DNA from: Frankia sp. R82 | Lineage (GTDB): Bacteria > Actinomycetota > Actinomycetes > Frankiales > Frankiaceae | Direction of reading: 5' to 3' | Assembly (NCBI RefSeq): GCF_023716925.1 | Contig: NZ_JAMQQG010000017.1 | Coordinates: 1-44,738, forward strand | Length of the DNA: 44,738 bases | Notes under the pieces: model-generated | Database searches by the model: none | Told to the model about the DNA's origin: nothing | What the model saw: the letters and a program-made list of their open reading frames with translations, nothing else | Program-made: the position numbers and the translations under genes | In this document: piece after piece, positions 24,014 through 34,126 of the stretch | Layout of the letters: each line of letters begins with the position of its first letter | Position numbering within the stretch: the first letter of the stretch is position 1

Positions 24014-25720
24014 GTGGCACAGCGACAGTTCCGGCTTCCCGATCTCGGTGAGGGGCTCACCGACGCGGACATCGTCCGCTGGCTCGTGCAGGCCGGCGAT
24101 GCCGTCACGGTGAACCAGCCGCTCGTGGAGGTGGAGACCGCCAAGGCGGTCGTCGAGATCCCGAGCCCGTTTGCCGGCGTGCTGGTGGAGCGGCACGCCG
24201 AGGAAGGCGTCACCCTCCCCGTCGGCGCTCCTTTGCTGACCGTTCGCACCGCCGACGACGACAGCACGGACGGCGGAGCTGGCGGGACCGGGAACCCGAA
24301 CGGAACCGGCAGAGCCGGCGCGGACGGTGCGGGCGGCGACGGGATCGGTCACAGCACGGGCGGCCCATCCGGCAGCGGTACCACTGCGGGCACGGACGAT
24401 GACGAACGCACCCCGGTGCTGGTCGGTTACGGACCGCGTACACACCAGCAGCGTCGCCGCAGTCCTCGGCGTCGGATCGTCACGCCCGACCAGGGTCACC
24501 CCGCCCACACCTGCGCACCTGCTGCCCCCGAGCCAGGACCGACGGCCCTGGACGGGCAGCCGGAGCCGACCGGAAACGGCCGGCCGACCGGGAACGGCCG
24601 ACCGGCCGCGGACGGACGGTCGGCCGGGGCGGTGCTGGCCAAGCCGCCCGTGCGCAAGCTGGCTCGTGATCTCGGTGTCGATCTCACCACCCTGGTTGGA
24701 ACGGGACCCCACGGGACGATCCGGCGCAGCGACATCGAGGCGGCGGTGCGGGTCGCGGCTCGCGCGATTCCGGTCGCGAACCCACTCACCTGGCCGTCGG
24801 CGGCACCCGGTCCGACCGGCCCGGCAGACCCGGCAGGTCCGGTTCCGGGCGGCGACGGATCGGTGGGCGGACCGGTGCCGGGGACGCCGACGGTCAGACC
24901 AGAAACGGGGCTGGGGCCGGGCAGGACGAGCGCCGTGGCGGGGGCGATTCCCCCCGACGCGGTCTACCAGGCCGGCGACGGGTCCGTCGGCGGCGCCGCT
25001 GGGGGTGCCGGCGGGTGGCGGGTGCCGGTGGTCGGAGTGCGCCGCGCGATGGCGCAGGCGATGGTCGCAAGCGTTGCGGCAGCACCGCACGTCACCGAGT
25101 TCCTGAGCGCGGACGCCACCGAGACGATGGCGGCACGGGAACGGATCGCGGCCCTGCCGGAGTTCACTGGCATCCGCATCACGCCGTTGCTGTTCGTCGC
25201 CCGCGCCCTGCTGGTCGCCGTCCGCCGACATCCGATGATCAATTCGCGGTGGGTGGCGGACGCCGGCGACGGGCGGCCGGAGATCCAGGTGTCCGAGCAG
25301 GTGAACCTGGGCATCGCCGTGGCCGGGCCACGGGGCCTCGTGGTGCCGCACATTCCGGCTGCCGACCGGCTTGACCTGGCCGGTCTCGCACAGGCGCTGG
25401 CCACGTTGACCAACGACGCCCGGGCCGACCGGCTGGAGCCGACCCGGCTGCGCGGCGCGACGATCACCATCACCAACGTGGGAGCGCTCGGTGTCGACAT
25501 CGGCACACCGATCCTGAACCCGCCGGAGGCGGCGATCCTGGCGCTCGGCTCGATCCGCCCGGCGCCCTGGGTACATGAGGGTCAGGTCACCGCGCGTACG
25601 GTGGTGCAGCTTGCGCTGTCCTTCGATCATCGGATCGTGGACGGGCGCCTTGGCGCCGCGGTGCTCGCCGACATCGGGGCCATGCTGACCGACCCGACGA
25701 TCGCCCTCGCATGGTCGTGA
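24014..25720 (+). CDS. Dihydrolipoamide acyltransferase (E2) of 2-oxoacid dehydrogenase complex
   Basis: A 568-residue E2. The lipoyl domain (about 1-77) carries Lys44 in EVETAKAVVE. A long Gly/Ala/Pro linker contains duplicated GNGRPTGNGRP. The peripheral-subunit-binding domain (about 213-245) has KPPVRKLARDLGVDL and GTGPHGTIRRSDIE. The catalytic domain (about 340-568) ends with His539 and Asp543 in FDHRIVDG, the acyl-transfer site. It starts 14 bases after E1 beta, completing the E1-E2 operon. No dihydrolipoamide dehydrogenase (E3) follows, so a shared E3 elsewhere is expected. The acyl group (acetyl or branched-chain) cannot be assigned safely from sequence alone. Confidence 0.92.
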   Translation: MAQRQFRLPDLGEGLTDADIVRWLVQAGDAVTVNQPLVEVETAKAVVEIPSPFAGVLVERHAEEGVTLPVGAPLLTVRTADDDSTDGGAGGTGNPNGTGRAGADGAGGDGIGHSTGGPSGSGTTAGTDDDERTPVLVGYGPRTHQQRRRSPRRRIVTPDQGHPAHTCAPAAPEPGPTALDGQPEPTGNGRPTGNGRPAADGRSAGAVLAKPPVRKLARDLGVDLTTLVGTGPHGTIRRSDIEAAVRVAARAIPVANPLTWPSAAPGPTGPADPAGPVPGGDGSVGGPVPGTPTVRPETGLGPGRTSAVAGAIPPDAVYQAGDGSVGGAAGGAGGWRVPVVGVRRAMAQAMVASVAAAPHVTEFLSADATETMAARERIAALPEFTGIRITPLLFVARALLVAVRRHPMINSRWVADAGDGRPEIQVSEQVNLGIAVAGPRGLVVPHIPAADRLDLAGLAQALATLTNDARADRLEPTRLRGATITITNVGALGVDIGTPILNPPEAAILALGSIRPAPWVHEGQVTARTVVQLALSFDHRIVDGRLGAAVLADIGAMLTDPTIALAWS

Positions 25721-25859
25721 TCGGGTCGTCTTTGGTGTGCCAGGTCATCGGAGCCACCAGGTCACCACAAAGCACACGAGAGGGGCACACAACTGTGCGT
25801 CCGGGGATGCCTGGTACGGTTGCGCCTCTGACCGGATTCCGGCACAAAGAGGTGGAACC

Positions 25860-26096
25860 ATGACGCGAGTGGAGGCACTTCAGGCCGCGGACGAGTTCGT
25901 CGCCAAGGTGCTGACCTCCGCCAACTCCAGCGGCCGGTTCACCGGCACGCTGAACCTGGCCGAGCGGGTTGATCTCACTCTTCGAGTGGCCCGGTTCCTT
26001 CTTGAGGGGCAGTCCTCCTCGGAGTCCGACGACCTGTTGAAGCGGGACATGCGCAACGAGCTCGACCAGGCTTTTCCGCCCCTGCGCACCTCCTGA
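25860..26096 (+). CDS. Small hypothetical protein, 78 residues
   Basis: A helical, charged, soluble protein beginning MTRVEALQAADEFVAKVL, with LAERVDLTLRVARFLLEG in the middle and an Asp/Glu/Arg-rich end. The ATG follows AGAGGTGG with a proper gap (about four bases), a strong ribosome site. No membrane segment or known motif is seen. It lies 139 bp after the E2 gene and so may have its own promoter. I do not recognise the family, but composition and ribosome site support a real gene. Confidence 0.7.
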   Translation: MTRVEALQAADEFVAKVLTSANSSGRFTGTLNLAERVDLTLRVARFLLEGQSSSESDDLLKRDMRNELDQAFPPLRTS

Positions 26097-26289
26097 CGAC
26101 AGCTCTCACCGGCCGGGCGCCCACAGGGCCGCCCGGCCGACTCGTCCCGTCCGGCCCACCACCGGCAGCCATCCGATCCAGGACCTGATCGGTGGGCGGG
26201 TGGACGGTTGCGGCGGGTGGGAGTCGAACCGGGCGACATGGGGACGGTGCGGACGACGGCGGCCGGGTGGCCGTGTTCGTCCGGCAAGG

Positions 26290-26682
26290 CTACGAACGCC
26301 GTTGGGCCGGGTTCGCCTCGGGCGAGCCGACGTGGACGACCTCCTGCGGCTCCAGCTCGGGGTGCCGCTTGGCGTTCATCTTGTCGTCCTCCTCCGGCGT
26401 GAGGCCGGGCTCCCGGCGACGCGGCGCCTCGTAGGGCGAGGTCGGGTCGACCAGGATGGTGTCGTCCACCGAGACCGGCGACGGCGTGCCCGCCTCGACG
26501 GACTCCTCGACGATCCGGCGGCGCCACTGGTTCTGGTAGAAGGTGATGGCAAAGCCCACCAGGCTCACCAGCATCAGGATGACCCCGACGGTGTCCAGGT
26601 CAAGGCCGGACGGGTCGGAACGGACAGCGAAGGTCAGTACGGCGCCGAGGGTGAAGAACACGAGGCTCAGTGGGATTCCCAT
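26290..26682 (-). CDS. DUF6458-like small membrane protein
   Basis: A 130-residue protein with two membrane helices, MGIPLSLVFFTLGAVLTFAV (1-20) and LDLDTVGVILMLVSLVGFAI (about 28-48), the hallmark of the actinobacterial DUF6458 family. A hydrophilic C-terminal tail with many Glu, Pro and Arg residues follows. The ATG at 26682 is chosen because the family starts with MGIPLSL; a longer frame adds an unrelated segment. Function unknown. It reads away from the fadE terminator region and has no clear partner. Confidence 0.8.
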   Translation of the reverse strand: MGIPLSLVFFTLGAVLTFAVRSDPSGLDLDTVGVILMLVSLVGFAITFYQNQWRRRIVEESVEAGTPSPVSVDDTILVDPTSPYEAPRRREPGLTPEEDDKMNAKRHPELEPQEVVHVGSPEANPAQRRS

Positions 26683-26736
26683 GCCGCCCGCTGTACCCGT
26701 CCAGCACACCAATACAACCACTGCACGCCACAAAGA

Positions 26737-26770
26737 CCACGGACCGCGGAAATCTACCCGCGGTCCGTGG
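26737..26770. terminator. 13-bp perfect hairpin, probable terminator of fadE
   Basis: CCACGGACCGCGG (26737-26749) and CCGCGGTCCGTGG (26758-26770) form a perfect 13-bp stem with an eight-base AT-rich loop. It lies about 125 bp beyond the fadE stop; on the minus strand TCTTTG follows. It also sits upstream of the DUF6458 gene. Confidence 0.65.
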
Positions 26771-26801
26771 CTGTAGCGGTATCGGTGGCTGACCGTGACT
26801 G

Positions 26802-26843
<42 letters not shown>

Positions 26844-26893
26844 AGAGATTCAGCTGGAGCAGACGGTGACGGTACCGGGAGAGGACCCTCGGC

Positions 26894-28726
26894 TCAGAAG
26901 GCGTCCTCGGCCAGGTCCATGAGCTCGAGCCCGGTGGTCTCGGCCAGGGCGCGGGCCACCTTGAGCTCCGGCAGCACGGTCACCGCGAACCAGTGGGCAG
27001 CAGCGATCTTGCCCCGGTAGAACTCGGCGTCGCGGCCGTCGGCGGCGCCGTTCGCGAGCGCCCGCAACGCCACATCCGCACCGCGCAGCAGCAGCCAGCC
27101 GATCAGCAGGTCGCCGACGCCGAGCAGCAGACGGGTGGTGTTCAGCCCGACCTTGTAGACCTGCCGAGCGTCCTCGGCGGCGCTGGTGAGCTGGCCTACC
27201 ATCGCGCCGATGATGCCCTGCACGTCGTCCAGGGCGCTGCCGAGCGCCTCCCGCTCGTGCCGCAGCTCACCGTTGCCGGCCTCCGCCTTGACGAAGGTCT
27301 GGATCTCGCCGAGCACGGCCGTCAGCGCCTGACCCTGATCCCGCACGATCTTGCGGAAGAACAGGTCCTGGCCCTGGATCGAGGTCGTCCCCTCGTACAG
27401 GGTGTCGATCTTGGCGTCGCGCAGGTACTGCTCGACCGGGTAGTCCTGCAGGTAGCCGGAACCGCCGAACACCTGTAGCGAGGAGGCGAGCAGTTCGTAG
27501 GAACGCTCGGAGCCGACGCCCTTGATGATCGGCAGCAGCAGGTCGTTGACCCGCACGGCGAGCTCGTCGGTCTCGCCGCGGGCCTGCGCCTGGGCAACCC
27601 GGTCCTGGAAGGTCGCGGTGTAGAGGACCAGCGAACGCATGCCCTCGGCATAGGCCTTCTGCGCCATCAGCATCCGGCGGACGTCCGGGTGATGGATGAT
27701 CGTCACGCGCGGCGCGGTCTTGTCGGTCGAGCGGGGCAGGTCGGCGCCCTGCACGCGGGTACGGGCGTAGTCCAGGGCATTGAGGTAGCCGGTGGACAGG
27801 GTGGCGATCGCCTTGGTGCCGACCATCATCCGGGCGTACTCGATGATCTGGAACATCTGCGCGATGCCCTCGTGGACATCGCCGACGAGCCAGCCCACCG
27901 CCGGGGTGCGCTCACCGAAGCGCAACTCGGTGGTCGTCGAGACCTTCAGCCCCATCTTCTTCTCGAGGTTCGTGACGTAGACGCCGTTGCGCTCGCCGGG
28001 GTCACCGGTGGCCGGGTCCGGCATGAACTTGGGTACGACGAACATCGACAGGCCCTTGGTCCCGGGCCCATGGCCTTCCGGGCGGGCCAGTACGAGGTGG
28101 ATGATGTTCTCCGGGATGTCCCAGTCGCCGCTGGTGATGAAACGCTTGACGCCCTCGATGTGCCAGGTGCCATCCGGCTGGGGGACGGCGCGGGTGCGCC
28201 CGGCGCCGACGTCCGAACCCGCGTCGGGCTCGGTGAGCACCATGGTCGCGCCCCAGTGGCGCTCGATCATGAAGTTCGCGATCTTACGCTGCCACTCGGT
28301 GCCCATTCCGTGCAGGATCGCCGCGAACGTGGGGCCGGCCATGTACATGAACACGGCCGGGTTCGCGCCGAGCAGCAGCTCGGATCCCGCCCAGGCGATC
28401 GTCGGCGACACTCCGAGCCCACCGAGCTGGTTCGGGACGAACAGCCGCCACCATTCGCCGTCAAGCATTGCCTGGTAGGAGCGCTTGAACGACTCGGGCA
28501 GGGTGACCGTGCCGGTCTCGGGGTCGAGCGTGGGGGGATGCCGGTCGGCGTCGGCGAACGAGTCCGCCACCGGCCCGCGGGCCAGCACATCGAGCTCGGT
28601 GAGAGCCGCCCGGGCGGTGTCGACGTCCATCTCCTCGAACGGCGCGGAACCGAGCACGCGGTCGACGCCGAACAGTTCGAACAGGTTGAACTCCAGATCA
28701 CGCAGGTTGCTCCGGTAGTGGCCCAT
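26894..28726 (-). CDS. Acyl-CoA dehydrogenase, FadE5-like, with extra C-terminal domain
   Basis: A 610-residue flavoprotein that introduces the alpha-beta double bond in fatty acyl-CoA, the first step of beta-oxidation. The first half shows [17 protein letters not shown] (FAD/substrate region), [11 protein letters not shown] and [13 protein letters not shown]. The second half has [17 protein letters not shown] and the catalytic-glutamate block [19 protein letters not shown]. About 150 further residues form the extra C-terminal domain of the long (about 600-residue) FadE5-type proteins. The ATG at 28726 follows AAGGAG with seven bases spacing. Two operator-like palindromes lie 60-95 bp upstream, so fatty-acid-responsive repression by a TetR-type regulator is likely (inference). 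Confidence 0.93.
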   Translation of the reverse strand: MGHYRSNLRDLEFNLFELFGVDRVLGSAPFEEMDVDTARAALTELDVLARGPVADSFADADRHPPTLDPETGTVTLPESFKRSYQAMLDGEWWRLFVPNQLGGLGVSPTIAWAGSELLLGANPAVFMYMAGPTFAAILHGMGTEWQRKIANFMIERHWGATMVLTEPDAGSDVGAGRTRAVPQPDGTWHIEGVKRFITSGDWDIPENIIHLVLARPEGHGPGTKGLSMFVVPKFMPDPATGDPGERNGVYVTNLEKKMGLKVSTTTELRFGERTPAVGWLVGDVHEGIAQMFQIIEYARMMVGTKAIATLSTGYLNALDYARTRVQGADLPRSTDKTAPRVTIIHHPDVRRMLMAQKAYAEGMRSLVLYTATFQDRVAQAQARGETDELAVRVNDLLLPIIKGVGSERSYELLASSLQVFGGSGYLQDYPVEQYLRDAKIDTLYEGTTSIQGQDLFFRKIVRDQGQALTAVLGEIQTFVKAEAGNGELRHEREALGSALDDVQGIIGAMVGQLTSAAEDARQVYKVGLNTTRLLLGVGDLLIGWLLLRGADVALRALANGAADGRDAEFYRGKIAAAHWFAVTVLPELKVARALAETTGLELMDLAEDAF

Positions 28727-28783
28727 GGACGGCTCCTTTCGGGAGCGCCGGGCGGCACGCAGAGGCCCAGGCCCGGGCTTTGC

Positions 28784-28821
28784 TACTCGTGAGTACAGTA
28801 TCCCCATGCTACTCGCGGGTA
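28784..28821. promoter_or_regulatory. Two matching operators between fadE and patatin genes
   Basis: TACTCGTGAGTA (28784-28795) and TACTCGCGGGTA (28810-28821) share GCTACTCG-left flanks and are spaced 26 bp apart (2.5 turns). On the minus strand a -10-like TACTGT lies between them. Paired 12-bp inverted repeats like these are typical TetR-family sites. Confidence 0.6.
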
Positions 28822-28916
28822 ACCCGCTGACAAGTGGGGTTGGGCAACCCGAACAGCAATGATTCGCCCGTGCGGCGGTGACCGGATGCGGCCGGTGCCG
28901 CCGCACGGCGGGCGAC

Positions 28917-31900
28917 ATGTCGCCCACGGCTACCCTTGCCACCATGGGTGACCCCGCCACCGGCCACAGCCGTGCCGCCGCGGCGGCCAACGCAGGTGAT
29001 GGTGGCGCGGCGCAGGGCGCCGGGACCGCCCAGGACGTGCGCCTGGCCGTCGTGATGACCGGCGGCGCGAGCCTTGCCGTGTGGATGGGCGGCGTCGCCA
29101 CCGAAATCAACCTGGCCACCGGCGGCCCGGGCGGCGGCGAGGCCGGCGCGGTGGATCCGGTGGATGCGGCACTGGCCGCCCGGTACGCCCGGTTGAAGGC
29201 GATCCTCGACGTGACGCTGGATGTGGACGTGCTTGCCGGCGCGTCCGCGGGCGGGATCAACGCGGCGATGTTGGGCTTCGCCCGCGCCCACGGCGCGCGG
29301 TTGGCGCCGCTGCGCGAGCTGTGGCTGTCCCTCGGCTCGCTGGACACACTGATGCGCACCCCACGCGACCGCGAGTTCCCATCGCTGCTGCGGGGCGACG
29401 AGGTCGTCCTGCCCGCCCTGCGCACCGGCCTGCGCGCCGTGGCGGCGACGGGCCGCCGACCCGGCCCGGCCCGCGCGGAGAACGCGGCGACGGCGCTGTT
29501 CATCACCACGACGATCATGCGTGGCGAGCTCGCCGAGCACACCGATTCCCTCGGTGGCACGGTCTTCGACGTCGACTACCGCGGGTTGTTCGTCTTCGGC
29601 ACGCCGGACCTCGTCGATCCGGGCGCCGTTCCCCGGCTCGCGCTCGCCGCCCGGGCCAGTTCCGCCTTTCCCGGCGCCTTCGAGCCCGTCTACGTGCCGG
29701 TCGGACGCGCTGTACCCGGTGCTCATCCGGACCGGGGCCGTCATCCGAACGGGGCCGAGCTGGGCGGGGGCGAGCTGGGCGAGGGCGAGCTGGGCGAGGG
29801 CGATCCGGACGAGGATCGGCCGGACATGGGGCGCTATGTCAACAGCGCCCGCGGGTTCCACGCCTCCGATGGCGGCATCCTCGTCAACCGGCCGATCGGG
29901 CCGGCCCTGGCCGCGATCTTCGACCGGCCCGCGCACCGGCAGGTCCGTCGGGTGCTGACCTATGTCGTACCGTCCCCGCGCCCGACCGATGTGGCGCCGG
30001 ACGGGACCCGCACCATCCCGGCCTGGGACTCCCCGCACGCCACGCCGCCGGTCAGCGTGACCCTGCTGGGGGCACTGGGTGCGGCGCTCAACCAGTCGAT
30101 CGGCGCGGACCTCACCGCGTTGCGCGCACACAACGACGCGGTACGCGGCACCCGGGCCACCCGCCGACGCCTGCTGCGGCTCGCTCCGGCGGGCGCACCC
30201 CGGCTGGCCGATGATGATCTCTATGGCGCCTACCGGCGCAACGTGGCCGATCGGATCGCCACACCCGTCGTCGAGGCGTTGCTGCGGCTGCTCGCCGACC
30301 AGGCGGACCTCCCCCGCCCACCCGACGCGGACCTGGTGCGCACCGACACCGCCGCTCGGATCGCCCTGACCAACGCAGCCCTCGCCGCGGTGTTCACCAC
30401 CCTGCCAGACCGCCTGCCCGGCCCGGACACCCTCGGTGAGCTGGGCAGACTCGGCCAGCCGGCATTGGACGGCGTCAAGGGCATCCTGCTGTCAATGATC
30501 AACGAGGGCTACGTGCTGTGCCCGTCCCGGCCCGAACGGGTCCGACTGGCCGAGCTCGCCACCGCGATCCACACCGCCACCTCGTCCACCACTGCCGCCT
30601 CGTCCACCGCCCGGCCCACCACCGCCACCTCGTCCACCCGTATGTCGCCCGACGCCGTCTCGCCCCCATCGCTTCCGTCCACGCCCACCAGTGACGCCGG
30701 TGGTCCGGCGCGGCTCTACACGTCCTCGCCTCGCCCAGGGGTGTTCACGACCGTGCGAGCGGCCCTGGCGACGATGCCCGGCGCGACGGCGGGTGAGGTC
30801 GCCGCGGAGGCGACCCGTCGGTGGCTGTCCATCGATCCGACCGGAGCGGGTGGGGCGCTGCGGCCGTCCGCGGCCTGGCTGGCACTTGCCGAGGTCATCG
30901 AGGCGGTCCGGGCCGAGCTCGCCGACCTCGTGCCCCGCTGGACCCCGGCCGACGAGCCGCCCACCGGCATCGAGATCCGCCCGGCGGGCCTGACCGTCGG
31001 GCAGCGCCGGGCCATGGCCGCCCGCACGCTCGCGGACTTCGTCGCCTACCTGCCCACCACCCGGCCGGACGCCGTGATCGCGCTGCTCGACCTGCATCTG
31101 GTCGAGCAGGAGACCAGCGGGGCCGTGCTCGACCAGCCCGTCGAACTCGTCCAGATCAGCGCCGATCTGCCCACCGAGCTCGATCCGGACCGCCGCTGGG
31201 CCGAGGACAAGCTCACCGGCCTGCGCCTGGGTAACTTCGCCGCGTTCGCCAAGTCGTCCTGGCGGGCGAACGACTGGATGTGGGGCCGCCTCGACGGCGC
31301 CGGCTGGCTGGTCCGCATCCTGCTCGACCCGCGCCGGCTGATCCTGTTGCGCGATCTCGCCCTGCACACCCCGCCCCCCGGCCCCGCCGCGGACGGCGGC
31401 CTGCCTTCCCCCCGCGTCCCCGCGGACGGCGACACGCCCGTCGGGACGGGGCCGGTCGGGACCGAGCGGCCGGCCGTGGACGCGACGACCTGGCTGTCCG
31501 GGCTGATCGACGCGCTCGCCGAGGTCGCCGGCACGGCGGCATCCGAGGCGGTCCGGGCCGAGCTCGCCGTCCTCGCGGACCTGACCGCACCGGTTCCGTC
31601 CGGACTCGCGGCGACCGCGCTGTGGGTGGCCGGCGGATTCCAGCGCGACATCGCCACCCGTGAACTCGTCGGCCTGGCCGAGGCGATCCGCGACGACGTC
31701 AGGGGCGGGGTGGACCCACGCCCGACCGCCGACTTCCTCGCCACCGTGGATGCGGCCCTGGCCGCTGCCCATACCGACGTCGGCTCGCCGGGCTCAACCC
31801 CGGATGCGGCGGTGCTGCCGGATGCGGCGGTAGGGGATGTGCTGCAGGCGTGCGCGGTGTCCGACGAGCGGATCACCGATGCGGCGCAGGGGCCGATCCT

Positions 31901-32471
31901 GGTCGGCGATCTGGCCCAGATCGTCGCGGTCGTGACGTCATGGCTGGCCGCGGCCCGGTTCCTGCCGCGACCGATGTGGCCGGTGGCCTTCCTGATCCGC
32001 ACCGCGGCCCGGGTCGGGTACGAACTGGTCCGCGACATCACCCGCCGACGCCGACGGCTGGTGATCGCGCTGGGGCTGCTGCTGGTGGTCCTCGGTGTGG
32101 TCGGTGCGCTGGTTGGTTCCGCGGCGGTGGGGGCGGTGGGTGTGGCGGCAGCCCTGCTCGGGCTGGTGGTCATCGGTGTCCCGGGCTGGCGGCGGCTGCC
32201 GGGTGGGCTGGCGGTGGTCGCCGCCGGTGCGCTGGTGGTGGTCGCCGCGGCCGGGGTGATCCCCGTCCTGCACGACCGGCTGTTCGACTGGCTGCGCGAC
32301 GATGCCGTGCCCTACCTCGCCGACCATCCGTGGGCCTGGGCCCTGGTGTTCCTCGCGCTGGTGGCACCCGGTGGCTGGTCGCTCGGGGAGGCGCTGGTCG
32401 CGCGCCGCGCCCGACGCGGAGCCCGCCAGACCGATGGGGCGGGTCGGGTCAGGAAACGTCCGACCAGCTGA
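28917..32471 (+). CDS. Large patatin-like phospholipase with C-terminal membrane region
   Basis: About 1184 residues. The patatin domain (about 40-360) has the oxyanion loop [13 protein letters not shown], nucleophile Ser110 in GASAGG, and the dyad Asp318 in SDGGILVN, so it should be an active serine lipid hydrolase. Charged repeats ([11 protein letters not shown]) lie at about 280-300. The middle region resembles DUF3376-type patatins and has Thr/Ser-rich inserts. The C-terminal 150 residues contain three or four membrane helices. It is divergent from fadE and could release fatty acids that FadE oxidises. The start is uncertain (GTG 28878, ATG 28917 or ATG 28944); 28917 has the best purine stretch. 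Its 3' end overlaps the next gene by 23 bp. Confidence 0.82.
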   Translation: MSPTATLATMGDPATGHSRAAAAANAGDGGAAQGAGTAQDVRLAVVMTGGASLAVWMGGVATEINLATGGPGGGEAGAVDPVDAALAARYARLKAILDVTLDVDVLAGASAGGINAAMLGFARAHGARLAPLRELWLSLGSLDTLMRTPRDREFPSLLRGDEVVLPALRTGLRAVAATGRRPGPARAENAATALFITTTIMRGELAEHTDSLGGTVFDVDYRGLFVFGTPDLVDPGAVPRLALAARASSAFPGAFEPVYVPVGRAVPGAHPDRGRHPNGAELGGGELGEGELGEGDPDEDRPDMGRYVNSARGFHASDGGILVNRPIGPALAAIFDRPAHRQVRRVLTYVVPSPRPTDVAPDGTRTIPAWDSPHATPPVSVTLLGALGAALNQSIGADLTALRAHNDAVRGTRATRRRLLRLAPAGAPRLADDDLYGAYRRNVADRIATPVVEALLRLLADQADLPRPPDADLVRTDTAARIALTNAALAAVFTTLPDRLPGPDTLGELGRLGQPALDGVKGILLSMINEGYVLCPSRPERVRLAELATAIHTATSSTTAASSTARPTTATSSTRMSPDAVSPPSLPSTPTSDAGGPARLYTSSPRPGVFTTVRAALATMPGATAGEVAAEATRRWLSIDPTGAGGALRPSAAWLALAEVIEAVRAELADLVPRWTPADEPPTGIEIRPAGLTVGQRRAMAARTLADFVAYLPTTRPDAVIALLDLHLVEQETSGAVLDQPVELVQISADLPTELDPDRRWAEDKLTGLRLGNFAAFAKSSWRANDWMWGRLDGAGWLVRILLDPRRLILLRDLALHTPPPGPAADGGLPSPRVPADGDTPVGTGPVGTERPAVDATTWLSGLIDALAEVAGTAASEAVRAELAVLADLTAPVPSGLAATALWVAGGFQRDIATRELVGLAEAIRDDVRGGVDPRPTADFLATVDAALAAAHTDVGSPGSTPDAAVLPDAAVGDVLQACAVSDERITDAAQGPILVGDLAQIVAVVTSWLAAARFLPRPMWPVAFLIRTAARVGYELVRDITRRRRRLVIALGLLLVVLGVVGALVGSAAVGAVGVAAALLGLVVIGVPGWRRLPGGLAVVAAGALVVVAAAGVIPVLHDRLFDWLRDDAVPYLADHPWAWALVFLALVAPGGWSLGEALVARRARRGARQTDGAGRVRKRPTS

Positions 32472-33231
32472 GCGACCCGTTGGGATCCTGCAGGCAGGTC
32501 AGCGGACGACCGGCCTGGTCGCGCACGATCCGACCAACATCCGCCCGCGCGCACGTGCTGCCCTGCCGCGGCCGGCTCGGGCCGGAACTCGGCGGTTCGG
32601 TGGACCACCGCCCGCCGACGGTGGACGACTCGTCCGGTGTGCAGTAGAGCGCAAGGCCGTTGATCGCCGCCGCGGAACCGGTGTTGCGGTGCGGATCGCA
32701 GGCCTCTCCGAGGAACACCGCCGAGGGCTGCGGCACGGGCCCGGTCGGGCCGCCCGCCCCCACCCCGTCGGGTGTGTCCGAGCCGGATGCCCCCCCACCG
32801 CCGGCGGCCGACGAGCCGCCCGAGGATGTGGCCCCCGCACCGCCGGAAGGTGCCGCCGCGCCACCGACAGGTGCACCGGGAGCGGCACTGGCCCGCGGAG
32901 CGGCCGAGGCCGCCGACCCGGGTGCGCCGACAGCGCCGGTGGCCGCGCCCGTACCACCCGCCCCGGCGACGCCGCCGGCGCCGTCCGGGGCGGGGCTGGG
33001 AGTACTGCCGGCCCGGCCCGTGCCGTCGGCGCCCATGGCCGCCGAGCCAGTCGGCTCGGCGCTGGCGCTCCCCGTGGCCGGTGACCTGGTCGAACCCGCA
33101 CTCGCCCGGGAGGCGGCCGTCGCCTCGTCCACCGAGGCGGCCCCGTTCGAACATCCGACGAGCGCGACCAACAGCAGCCCGGTCGTCACAGCCATGACGG
33201 CCAGGCGGGCGCGTGCCAGCACAGCGCACAC
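32449..33231 (-). CDS. Ala/Gly/Pro-rich lipoprotein with small Cys-containing domain
   Basis: A 260-residue secreted protein. The N-terminal hydrophobic segment ends LLLVALVGC (lipobox), so it should be lipid-anchored at about residue 30. A long Ala/Gly/Ser/Pro spacer (about 35-180) holds a small C-terminal domain away from the membrane. That domain has four cysteines (EACDPH, YCTPD, STCARAD, TCLQDP), probably two disulfides. The GTG at 33231 has GGGAGG six bases upstream; an internal ATG at 33195 would truncate the signal. Similar Cys domains occur on other actinobacterial surface proteins, but no function is known. It is convergent with, and overlaps, the patatin gene. Confidence 0.8.
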   Translation of the reverse strand: MCAVLARARLAVMAVTTGLLLVALVGCSNGAASVDEATAASRASAGSTRSPATGSASAEPTGSAAMGADGTGRAGSTPSPAPDGAGGVAGAGGTGAATGAVGAPGSAASAAPRASAAPGAPVGGAAAPSGGAGATSSGGSSAAGGGGASGSDTPDGVGAGGPTGPVPQPSAVFLGEACDPHRNTGSAAAINGLALYCTPDESSTVGGRWSTEPPSSGPSRPRQGSTCARADVGRIVRDQAGRPLTCLQDPNGSLSWSDVS

Positions 33232-33355
33232 GGCGAACCTCCCGTCGCAGGTCGGGAGCGGAGTCCTACCCCGGATCGGGACGGGCTGACCCGGGCCCGC
33301 AATCCAGCTTAGGGAGCGTTTCGGTCGCCTCGGGTGGCTTCCGCCGAACCGGGCG

Positions 33356-33964
33356 TCAGGCGGCGGGCTCGGCGACGGACCCGGCCACGGGCTTGAGTGC
33401 GCCGTCGGCCGCCATCTCCAGGGCGACCTCCTCCAGCGGGACGGCGGCGCGTGGGGCGACCGGCACGTTCGGCGCCTGGGTACCGAGTTCGACCCACCCG
33501 ACGAGTTCCTCGCCGTCGCGCAGGCCGAAGGCGGCCCGTACGGGGGCACTGTCCAGCAGCGGGATCGACTTCCAGGCCGAGGCGACCCCGAGCGCGTGGG
33601 CGGCCAGGCAGATGTTCTGGGCGGCCGCGGCGGCCGAGGCGTCCTGCTCGGCGACGGGCACGCGGGACTCGACCCGGGCGGCAACGACGGCGATCAGCAC
33701 CGGCGAGCGGGTGGCCTTGCCGGCAGCCTTGCGCACGATCGGTTCGGGCAGGTCACCAACGGCCTTGGCGGCGGTGGTGATGGCGGCGGCGAGCGCCGTG
33801 CGGGCCTCCCCACGTACCACGACGAACCGCCAGGGCCGCAGCATCTTGTGGTCGGGGGCCGTGGTGGCGGCGCGCAGGATGGCGGTGAGCTGGTCGGTGG
33901 TCGGCCCGGGCTCGACGAGCCGGGTCGCGGTCCGACGCGTCAACAGGCAGTCGAGTGCGTCCAC
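33356..33964 (-). CDS. Nitroreductase family flavoprotein
   Basis: A 202-residue FMN enzyme of the nitroreductase fold. It has the N-terminal FMN phosphate contact LLTRRTATRL, DHKMLRPWRFVVV, and NICLAAHALGVASAWKS, ending with an ELVGWVELGT block. It reduces nitro or quinone-like compounds with NAD(P)H; the true substrate is unknown. The ATG at 33964 opens the family N-terminus. It is divergent from a MarR gene across 162 bp of palindrome-rich sequence. MarR control in response to an aromatic or redox-active compound is therefore likely (inference). Confidence 0.88.
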   Translation of the reverse strand: MDALDCLLTRRTATRLVEPGPTTDQLTAILRAATTAPDHKMLRPWRFVVVRGEARTALAAAITTAAKAVGDLPEPIVRKAAGKATRSPVLIAVVAARVESRVPVAEQDASAAAAAQNICLAAHALGVASAWKSIPLLDSAPVRAAFGLRDGEELVGWVELGTQAPNVPVAPRAAVPLEEVALEMAADGALKPVAGSVAEPAA

Positions 33965-34037
33965 GTGAACTCCTTCTCCGGGGCTTGGGTACCGCGGTGG
34001 GCTGGGTGTCGGCAGATCCTCGTCGCCCCAGCTTTAG

Positions 34038-34078
34038 TGAGGTTAACTCATGATGAGGCTACCTCACGATGAGGATAG
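34038..34078. promoter_or_regulatory. Palindrome cluster between nitroreductase and MarR genes
   Basis: TGAGGTTAACTCA (34038-34050, near-perfect), CTCATGATGAG (34047-34057, perfect) and TGAGGCTACCTCA (34054-34066, perfect) overlap one another. GATGAGG is repeated directly at 34052 and 34069. Such layered palindromes are typical MarR operators. Confidence 0.6.
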
Positions 34079-34126
34079 ATACCCTAAGATGGCGATATCA
34101 CCACCATAACCGAGGAGGCTGTGCGG

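Noticed and set aside
26212-26240. GGGAGTCGAACC, which looks like the T-arm of a minus-strand tRNA
   Set aside because: The bases either side cannot form a 5-bp T stem, and no acceptor, D-arm or anticodon arm can be folded around it.
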